Source of the DNA: Burkholderiales bacterium
GTDB taxonomy: Bacteria; Pseudomonadota; Gammaproteobacteria; Burkholderiales; Burkholderiaceae_D
Assembly (NCBI GenBank): GCA_028868455.1
Contig: JAGWUK010000254.1
Span: 1 to 5,374 of the forward strand
Reading direction: 5' to 3'
DNA length: 5,374 bases
The notes beneath the pieces are model-generated. The model made no database searches and was not told the DNA's origin. It saw nothing but the letters and a program-made list of their open reading frames with translations. Below, piece after piece: positions 1-4,409 of this stretch. The position numbers were made by a program, and so were the translations under genes. Each line of letters begins with the position of its first letter. Position 1 is the first letter of the stretch.

Positions 1-875
1 TCGTGACCGATGCCAGCGCGCCAGTACCAACATCGACGCCGACACGTCCAGTACCGCCAAAGCAAACCGAACTGAAAGCCCATCCACGCATTCGTCACAT
101 CATCGTTGTGGCGTCAGGTAAAGGCGGTGTGGGCAAATCGACCACTGCGGTCAACCTTGCCCTCGCCTTACATAAAACTGGCGCGAAAGTCGGGATGCTC
201 GATGCGGATATTTATGGCCCTAGTATTCCGACCATGCTCGGCATCGCAGGCAAAACACCACTGATTGAAAATGATCAATTTGTACCGCTTTCTGCACATG
301 GCTTGGCGGTGCTATCCATCGGCAATCTGACTGGCGATGACAATACGCCTATCGTCTGGCGCGGCCCGAAAGCGACTGGCGCACTGATGCAGTTATTCGG
401 TCAAACCAATTGGCCTGAATTGGACTACTTGATCATCGACATGCCGCCAGGTACTGGCGATATTCAATTGACGCTTGCACAGCGCATTCCTGTTTCTGGT
501 GCGGTGATCGTCACGACACCGCAGCACATTGCTCTGTTAGATGCGCAAAAAGGCATTGAGCTATTCAATAAAGTGAACATTCCAGTGCTCGGCGTGATTG
601 AAAATATGGCACTGCATGTCTGTAGTGAATGTGGTCATATTGATGAAATTTTTGGTGCGGGTGGCGGCGAGAAATTAGGCGAGCAATACCATGTGCCTTT
701 GCTCGGTAAATTACCGCTGAATAGTTCGATTCGTATCAATGCTGATACAGGTAATCCAAGTGTTGCAGCAGGTGATGCAGTATCTGTGTTGTACGAACAA
801 ATTGCGCTGAATGTAGTTAAAGAAGTTGGGAAATTACAGGAAGTGCATCCAAGGGATGAGAAGCGGATTTTTTGA
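1..875 (+). CDS. apbC: Mrp/ApbC-family iron-sulfur cluster carrier P-loop ATPase (5' end outside window)
   Basis: Cytosolic P-loop ATPase of the Mrp/NBP35 family, which binds a labile Fe-S cluster and passes it to apo-proteins. Counting from the GTG at base 3, the protein shows a Pro/Thr-rich linker (residues 4-20), a deviant Walker A GKGGVGKS (39-46), the switch segment DADIYGPSIP (67-76), the Walker B region IIDMPPGTGD (144-153) and a CxxC pair (C207, C210) that ligates the cluster at the dimer interface. Gammaproteobacterial Mrp proteins are usually about 360-370 residues, with an N-terminal MIP18/DUF59 domain before such a linker. The visible 290 residues begin in the linker, so the GTG at base 3 is probably an internal Val codon and the gene starts upstream. 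Position 175 is His where many homologues have Asp (TTPQHIALLDA), outside the catalytic motifs. It ends in TGA, with no hairpin terminator before hicA. Family call is secure; the symbol mrp is equally used. Confidence 0.95.
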   Translation, partial: VTDASAPVPTSTPTRPVPPKQTELKAHPRIRHIIVVASGKGGVGKSTTAVNLALALHKTGAKVGMLDADIYGPSIPTMLGIAGKTPLIENDQFVPLSAHGLAVLSIGNLTGDDNTPIVWRGPKATGALMQLFGQTNWPELDYLIIDMPPGTGDIQLTLAQRIPVSGAVIVTTPQHIALLDAQKGIELFNKVNIPVLGVIENMALHVCSECGHIDEIFGAGGGEKLGEQYHVPLLGKLPLNSSIRINADTGNPSVAAGDAVSVLYEQIALNVVKEVGKLQEVHPRDEKRIF

Positions 876-896
876 TAATCCTGTTACACTCAAAGA

Positions 897-927
897 TTGA
901 CTTGATACTAAAAAACGATACTATAAT
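897..927 (+). promoter_or_regulatory. Probable sigma-70 promoter of hicAB
   Basis: A perfect TATAAT lies at 922-927, and TTGACT (5/6 to the -35 consensus) at 897-902. The 19-nt spacer is longer than ideal. An alternative -10, TACTAT at 919-924, gives a 16-nt spacer but a poorer match. Initiation 6-8 nt past TATAAT would fall near 933-935, leaving a leader of about 8 nt before the hicA ATG at 942. This is the only good promoter-like sequence in the 66-bp gap after mrp. Confidence 0.55.
904..923 (+). repeat. Direct heptamer repeat GATACTA overlapping the hicAB promoter
   Basis: GATACTA occurs at 904-910 and again at 917-923, 13 bp start to start. The second copy runs into the -10 hexamer and the first sits in the spacer. 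Toxin-antitoxin promoters are commonly autorepressed by the antitoxin, and this HicB has a ribbon-helix-helix-like C-terminus, so an operator role is possible. The tandem orientation and short length leave chance as an alternative. Confidence 0.3.
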
Positions 928-941
928 TAGAAAGTGAAGAC

Positions 942-1256
942 ATGCAACGCAAACATTTAAAAACGCTGGGCGCTATTTTTGCGCGCCCAGTGCAGTCAAG
1001 TATTCGCTGGAAAGACATTGAATCTTTATTTGTGAGTTTAGGCGCAACGATTCAAGAGCGTGAAGGCTCACGCATCGCTGTGATTCTAATGGGTCAGGTG
1101 CAGGTTTTTCACCGACCACACCCATCACCAATGACAGATAAAGGCGCAGTTGCAAGTGTTCGTCGTTGGCTTGAATCCAACAACATCACACCCGAAACGA
1201 TAAATAATCAAACACCAGACGAGGAGGAAGACGATGAAAAACACCATGATCATTAA
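942..1256 (+). CDS. hicA: HicA-family toxin of a type II toxin-antitoxin system
   Basis: Small protein resembling HicA toxins, dsRBD-like folds that bind or cleave mRNA and are neutralised by HicB. Recognisable features are KHLKTLGAIFARP (residues 4-16), WKDIESLFVSLGA (23-35), REGSR (40-44), and FHRPHPSP followed by TDKGAVASVRRWLE (56-78). These match the subfamily of HicA proteins with an N-terminal extension. Canonical HicA has a catalytic His in a Gly-Ser-His motif; here the position is Arg44, and the nearby histidines are H57 and H60. The 104 residues are longer than the usual 60-85. The last dozen are highly acidic and are encoded by the ribosome-binding site and start of hicB. The ATG at 942 is preceded only by a weak purine stretch (GTGAAG), and the predicted leader is very short. 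The gene overlaps hicB by 23 bp, as expected for a co-transcribed pair. Confidence 0.88.
   Translation: MQRKHLKTLGAIFARPVQSSIRWKDIESLFVSLGATIQEREGSRIAVILMGQVQVFHRPHPSPMTDKGAVASVRRWLESNNITPETINNQTPDEEEDDEKHHDH
964..992 (+). promoter_or_regulatory. Strong stem-loop at the start of the hicA coding region
   Basis: CTGGGCGC (966-973) and GCGCCCAG (983-990) form a perfect 8-bp GC-rich stem around a 9-nt loop. A G-U pair (965/991) and a C-G pair (964/992) extend it to 10 bp. It begins 22 nt after the first base of the hicA ATG, where mRNA structure can hinder initiation or early elongation. It codes for part of the conserved N-terminal segment, so codon choice is a rival explanation. A regulatory role is inferred, not shown. 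Confidence 0.4.
1222..1230 (+). promoter_or_regulatory. Strong Shine-Dalgarno of hicB inside hicA
   Basis: AGGAGG (1222-1227) followed by AAG sits 6 nt before the ATG at 1234, a near-ideal site. It fixes the hicB start at that ATG rather than the in-frame ATG at 1246. The same bases encode the Glu/Asp run at the HicA C-terminus. It contrasts with the weak site of hicA and fits antitoxin being made in excess of toxin. Confidence 0.8.
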
Positions 1257-1653
1257 TAATCATACTGCCATCATTGTTTTCGACCCTGAACTTGAGATGT
1301 TTCGGGGTGAGTTTGTTAATCTAAATGGCAGCGCAGATTTCTACGCTTCAAGCGTTCAAGAGCTTCACCGTGAAGGCGAAGTTTCACTAAATACTTTTCT
1401 TGAAGTTTGTAAGGAACAAGGCATTGAACCTTATAAGCATTATTCTGGGAAATTTGTTACTCGCATATCGCCTGATTTGCATGAACGCATCACTATCCTC
1501 GCAGCAGCGGAAGGTGTCAGTTTGAATCAATGGGTGCAAAAGTCGCTTGAGCATGAAGCGATGGACGAAACGAACTACTTATTGCATAACCGCAACAATG
1601 CACAGCGTTTGCTTGGATCGATTTCGCAGCTTGAAGCTGGAAAAAGCCAATAA
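1234..1653 (+). CDS. hicB: HicB-family antitoxin
   Basis: Antitoxin partner of the upstream HicA: HicB proteins sequester the toxin through a degenerate RNase-H-like N-terminal domain and bind DNA through the C-terminal domain. The N-terminal part (about residues 8-70: TAIIVFDPELEMFRGEF, NLNGSADFYASSVQELHREGEVS, FLEVCKEQGIEP) has the typical HicB layout. The segment GKFVTRISPDLHERITILAAAEGVSLNQWV (72-101) is the ribbon-helix-helix-like HicB signature (R-x-S/P-x-x-LHE...GVSLNQW). A polar tail follows to residue 139, slightly long for the family. The start is set by a strong Shine-Dalgarno 6 nt upstream and lies 23 bp inside hicA in another frame, so translation of the two is probably coupled. 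The protein probably represses its own promoter near 897-927, as is known for HicB, but no operator can be proven here. Confidence 0.9.
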   Translation: MKNTMIINNHTAIIVFDPELEMFRGEFVNLNGSADFYASSVQELHREGEVSLNTFLEVCKEQGIEPYKHYSGKFVTRISPDLHERITILAAAEGVSLNQWVQKSLEHEAMDETNYLLHNRNNAQRLLGSISQLEAGKSQ

Positions 1654-1665
1654 CAAGCATCGGCT

Positions 1666-1761
1666 AGTTTAAAAATCGAAGAGGATCAGATGTTGATTGC
1701 GCAGTGTCGGCTATTATTAAGTCCGATGTGCACTGCACACCCAATCAAACCAAGTTTAAAA
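1666..1761. repeat. 9-bp direct repeat AGTTTAAAA flanking the hicB downstream spacer
   Basis: AGTTTAAAA occurs at 1666-1674 and 1753-1761, enclosing 78 bp that contain the nested inverted repeat at 1693-1748. The arrangement resembles a target-site duplication around a small palindromic element, but the enclosed segment has no clear terminal inverted repeats. The motif is AT-rich, so chance is quite possible. The second copy ends 2 bp from the stop of the opposing gene. Confidence 0.3.
1693..1748. repeat. Nested imperfect inverted repeat (stem-loop) between convergent genes
   Basis: Outer arms TTGATTG (1693-1699) and CAATCAA (1742-1748) pair perfectly. Inside, GCAGTG (1701-1706) pairs with CACTGC (1731-1736), and TCGG (1707-1710) with CCGA (1723-1726) around a 12-nt loop, giving 17 pairs with small bulges. 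An alternative is the 13-bp near-perfect palindrome TGTGCA-C-TGCACA (1727-1739). There is no T-run on either strand, so it is not a classic intrinsic terminator. It may still stabilise 3' ends or limit read-through between hicB and the opposing gene. Confidence 0.45.
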
Positions 1762-1762
1762 C

Positions 1763-2272
1763 CTAATAGTTCCACCAATATACCGCATCAACCTTTGTTA
1801 CTATATGGTCTATTACTGGTTTTAAAATGATTTCAAAATCTGTCTCATCACTCTCTTCATTCTCGCAACTTTCAGGATGAAACATTTGCCGAACGATTAC
1901 TAAATATTTGCCATTCGCCAGCTTACATTTCAAATTTGCATTTTCTTTTGATGGAATGACCTCATCTTCGAATTGTGCTGCCATGGTCAAATCCGTATAA
2001 CTTGCTAAATATAGCTCACCATCAGTCACATTAATTGTTTGCTCAAACTCTCTAAATGATTTTCTCTCTGATGGAGTGACCAAAATTTCGATTTTCCAGT
2101 CGCCGCCTCCGATATTATTGGATTGCCACACGATTAAATTCTCGCAAATCATCTCATTAACAAAATGATCTAAAAGTTGATTTAAGCTCCAATCATTATC
2201 AACAAATCCTCTGTATCTATCTGCATTTACTATAGCAATTACGCCATCCTCATCAAATAACTCAACTTTCAT
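1763..2272 (-). CDS. Hypothetical acidic 169-residue protein, unrecognised
   Basis: I do not recognise a family with confidence. The product is a soluble-looking, strongly acidic protein (32 Asp/Glu against 14 Lys/Arg by count) with no signal peptide or membrane segment. It opens with MKVELFDEDGVIAIVNADRY and continues with alternating hydrophobic stretches suggesting beta strands, such as KIEILVTP (60-67), ELYLASYTD (86-94) and GKYLVIVRQMF (121-131). An acidic loop (residues 134-147) and an aromatic C-terminus YWWNY complete it. Coding sense is supported by a 510-bp open frame starting at ATG, ending in TAG, and a coherent protein-like sequence. It is visibly more AT-rich than its neighbours (21/60 GC in 1921-1980), hinting at later acquisition. 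No good Shine-Dalgarno precedes the ATG. It faces hicB tail to tail and follows rsmE on the same strand after 80 bp. Small acidic orphans of this look are sometimes immunity proteins, but no toxin partner is visible. Confidence 0.7.
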   Translation of the reverse strand: MKVELFDEDGVIAIVNADRYRGFVDNDWSLNQLLDHFVNEMICENLIVWQSNNIGGGDWKIEILVTPSERKSFREFEQTINVTDGELYLASYTDLTMAAQFEDEVIPSKENANLKCKLANGKYLVIVRQMFHPESCENEESDETDFEIILKPVIDHIVTKVDAVYWWNY

Positions 2273-2352
2273 AAAGAATCTGCTATCTCAAAGTTCAAAA
2301 TAATTTCAAAAATTAGATTTTTTAATATAAATCAGCAAAATGACGCATAATC
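2273..2352. other. AT-rich gap between rsmE and the 169-residue gene
   Basis: This 80-bp gap must hold the end of the rsmE transcript and probably the start of the 1763-2272 gene. A minus-strand -10-like TATATT lies at 2324-2329, without a convincing -35. A weak A/T-only palindrome AAAAAT-TAG-ATTTTT (2308-2322) is too unstable for a normal terminator. No RNA gene or clear intrinsic terminator is seen. Confidence 0.3.
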
Positions 2353-3072
2353 TCACCCCATTAACCGCCCGATCAACACAGGCACAGCCGTTTCAGTCCT
2401 TAAAATCCTCTGCCCCAAACTCACCGACTGGCAACCACTTTTTTCCAACAACTCAATCTCAAATGGAATAAATCCACCTTCCGCACCCACGACCAACACC
2501 GTCGGCGTCGTCAACCCAATCGGCGCAACTTCAGTCGCATAAGGATGCGCAACAATCGCCGTCTTACCCTGAACCAATGCAGGCAACTCATCCTCCACAA
2601 ACGGACGAAAACGCTGCTTCAACTCTATCACAGGTGGAATCGTATCCCCCGCCTGCTCAAGCCCCAGCAACACCAATTGCTCCAACTCATCAAACACCTG
2701 ACTCTGCCAATAGCTCTTTTCCACACGGCGACTATTCAACAAAATCAAACGCTCAACACCCAACGTCACAATATCCGCAATCATACGCCGCAGCGCAATC
2801 GGACGCGGCAAAGCCAGAACCAGCGTTAAAGGCAACTTCGCAGGCGGCGGCATATCGAGAACAATTTGATTCAACGTCACCGCATCAGGCGTGACCTCTG
2901 TAATCTGTGCAATGCCTTTCAAACCGTGACGCACACCAACTTTAATCGAATCGCCCACCTTCAAATCTAAGGTTTGATAAATATGCTTTAAACGACGAGG
3001 ATCAGTAATGACAGCTTGTTGATCTGGTTGACTACCTTGAATATCAGTCGGTTCTAAAAGCAGTAAATTCAT
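2353..3072 (-). CDS. rsmE: 16S rRNA (uracil(1498)-N(3))-methyltransferase RsmE
   Basis: SAM-dependent SPOUT methyltransferase that makes m3U1498 in helix 44 of 16S rRNA in the assembled 30S subunit. The 239 residues match the usual 230-250. An N-terminal PUA-like RNA-binding part (about 1-70) includes DPRRLKHIYQTLDLKVGD. The trefoil-knot catalytic domain starts near LPLTLVLALPRP (80-91) and carries the signature GAEGGF (196-201) and LGQRILRTETA (219-229), which form the SAM-binding knot. GAEGG replaces the commoner GPEGG, and the overall wording resembles gammaproteobacterial RsmE. The ATG at 3072 lies 18 bp after the waaA stop with a modest GATGAAG upstream, so it is most likely the last gene of a prfB-waaA-rsmE transcript. 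The product is cytosolic and generally non-essential in bacteria studied. Confidence 0.95.
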   Translation of the reverse strand: MNLLLLEPTDIQGSQPDQQAVITDPRRLKHIYQTLDLKVGDSIKVGVRHGLKGIAQITEVTPDAVTLNQIVLDMPPPAKLPLTLVLALPRPIALRRMIADIVTLGVERLILLNSRRVEKSYWQSQVFDELEQLVLLGLEQAGDTIPPVIELKQRFRPFVEDELPALVQGKTAIVAHPYATEVAPIGLTTPTVLVVGAEGGFIPFEIELLEKSGCQSVSLGQRILRTETAVPVLIGRLMG

Positions 3073-3090
3073 ATTGTTATTAACTTCATC

Positions 3091-4383
3091 TTAATGCTTG
3101 GTACAAACCGACTTCAGCATATCGTCGACTAGATCAAGCTGACGTTTGAGTGCACCTTGATTCGCATGCATTACAGCAAGCGCGGCATTTGCTGCATCTT
3201 CATATTGCGATTCACTCAGCAACCAATCCCGCCAAACTTGCATGACGGCATGTGCATCATTGACCTGAACCAAAGCACCAGCAGCTTTTAACAATTCGAC
3301 AATCTGTGCAAAGTTAAACGTATGCGCTCCCATCACCACAGGCACGCCTAAACTTGCCGCCTCCAGCGGATTATGACCACCTGTTTCAGCCAATGAACCA
3401 CCAACAAAAGCCATCTTGGACAATGCGTACCACGTCCACATCTCACCCATACTGTCAGCAAGAAAAACGGACGTCGTACCATTCACCGATTGATCAGCAG
3501 AGCGTCTTGTATAACGAAGACCTTGCTCCTCAATCAAAGCTGCCACCCGATCAAAACGCTCAGGATGACGCGGTGCAATGATAAGTAACGCACGCGGAAA
3601 TTCGACATGGAGAGCTTTAAACGCGTTCAGAATCTCAAGTTCTTCAGGCTCATGCGTACTCGCAGCAAACAGCACAGGGCGACCATCTAACTGCCAATCT
3701 AGTTTAAGTTTTTTAGCCAGCTCCAGATTCGCTTCTGGCGCAGTGAGATCGAATTTCAAACTCCCGGTGACAGTGACTTTACTACCTGATGCACCCAAGC
3801 CTATAAAGCGATTTGCAGTATCCTGATCTTGTGCAGCAATGCGTGTGAGGTGTTCAAGCATTGGTTTAGTCAGGCTACTAAATTTGGCATAACCTTTCGC
3901 TGAACGCTCGGAAAGACGCGCATTCATCAGCATGGATGGAATCTTGCGTTGGTGCACAATCGCTAGCAAATTCGGCCAGATTTCAGTTTCGATGAGCAGC
4001 ACCATACGCGGTTGATGAATATCGATAAACTCATTCATCAACTTCGCGGTATCAATTGGCAGGAAATGTTGTTCTAGCTGATTGTTTTGAATGTCTTTGG
4101 CAAATAGCGTTCTTACCCGCGCTGCGCCTGTTCGCGTGGTATTGGTTACCAACACAGGTAAACCCATATTCAGCAGATGTTGGATAATGGGTTGTGCGGC
4201 ATTGGTTTCACCAACTGAAACAGCATGAATCCAAATGGGATTTTGGAGCTTCGCGGATGGAAGCTTACCGAAACGTTGCGCGACTTCAAGCTGATAATCA
4301 GGCTCATGCCGCGAACGTAGGAAAACACGCAGCCGATAAAGCTGCGCGATGATGGCGAGTAACAACGGATACCAAAAAGGCAT
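3091..4383 (-). CDS. waaA: 3-deoxy-D-manno-octulosonic acid (Kdo) transferase WaaA/KdtA
   Basis: Inner-membrane glycosyltransferase (GT30, GT-B fold) that moves Kdo from CMP-Kdo to lipid IVA, the first inner-core step of lipopolysaccharide. Motifs, counting the TTG at 4386 as residue 1: an N-terminal hydrophobic anchor (about 5-17), IHAVSVGE with the probable catalytic base Glu60, ETEIWPN (133-139), MNARLSERS (154-162), TGSLKFD (207-213), the C-terminal nucleotide-binding segment APRHPERF (271-278), and FVGGSLAETGGHNPLEAASLGVPV (327-350). I chose the ATG at 4383 (430 residues) over the adjacent in-frame TTG at 4386 because ATG is preferred and GGAG lies 8 nt upstream of it. Length is normal for the family (about 425). 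It sits 26 bp after prfB and 18 bp before rsmE on the same strand, so co-transcription is likely. Whether it adds one or two Kdo residues cannot be read from sequence. Confidence 0.95.
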   Translation of the reverse strand: MPFWYPLLLAIIAQLYRLRVFLRSRHEPDYQLEVAQRFGKLPSAKLQNPIWIHAVSVGETNAAQPIIQHLLNMGLPVLVTNTTRTGAARVRTLFAKDIQNNQLEQHFLPIDTAKLMNEFIDIHQPRMVLLIETEIWPNLLAIVHQRKIPSMLMNARLSERSAKGYAKFSSLTKPMLEHLTRIAAQDQDTANRFIGLGASGSKVTVTGSLKFDLTAPEANLELAKKLKLDWQLDGRPVLFAASTHEPEELEILNAFKALHVEFPRALLIIAPRHPERFDRVAALIEEQGLRYTRRSADQSVNGTTSVFLADSMGEMWTWYALSKMAFVGGSLAETGGHNPLEAASLGVPVVMGAHTFNFAQIVELLKAAGALVQVNDAHAVMQVWRDWLLSESQYEDAANAALAVMHANQGALKRQLDLVDDMLKSVCTKH

Positions 4384-4391
4384 CAAATTTG

Positions 4392-4395
4392 CTCC
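4392..4395 (-). promoter_or_regulatory. Ribosome-binding site of waaA
   Basis: On the minus strand, GGAG lies 8 nt before the ATG at 4383 and 5 nt before the TTG at 4386. It is the only purine-rich match in the 26-bp prfB-waaA gap. It supports translation from one of these two adjacent codons, with ATG favoured. Confidence 0.5.
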
Positions 4396-4409
4396 ATGAA
4401 GTCAGAAAC

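Noticed and set aside
973..1155. Minus-strand 60-codon frame opposite hicA
   Set aside because: Antisense shadow of a clear HicA coding sequence, with no ribosome-binding site or protein-like character.
1627..1639. CAGCTT-G-AAGCTG palindrome near the end of hicB
   Set aside because: A single-base centre makes a poor RNA hairpin, it lacks a T-run and it lies in coding sequence; 6-bp arms can arise by chance.
1693..1720. Promoter-like TTGATT and TATTAA with a 16-nt spacer after hicB
   Set aside because: There is no credible plus-strand gene downstream, and the bases form part of the inverted repeat.
1690..1830. 46-codon plus-strand frame after hicB, starting ATG with AGAGGA upstream
   Set aside because: It overlaps the nested inverted repeat and 68 bp of the opposing gene, and its product (MLIAQCRLLLSPMC...) resembles nothing I know. 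The purine stretch is likely chance, although a tiny third gene of the hicAB message cannot be excluded.
2308..2322. AAAAAT-TAG-ATTTTT as an rsmE terminator
   Set aside because: The stem has only A-T pairs and a 3-nt loop, too weak for intrinsic termination.
2545..2894. Two plus-strand frames opposite rsmE
   Set aside because: Low-complexity Gln/Pro/Thr-rich products that are typical antisense shadows of the well-supported rsmE.
3354..3826. Plus-strand frames opposite waaA
   Set aside because: They lie antisense to conserved WaaA motifs and have no independent support.
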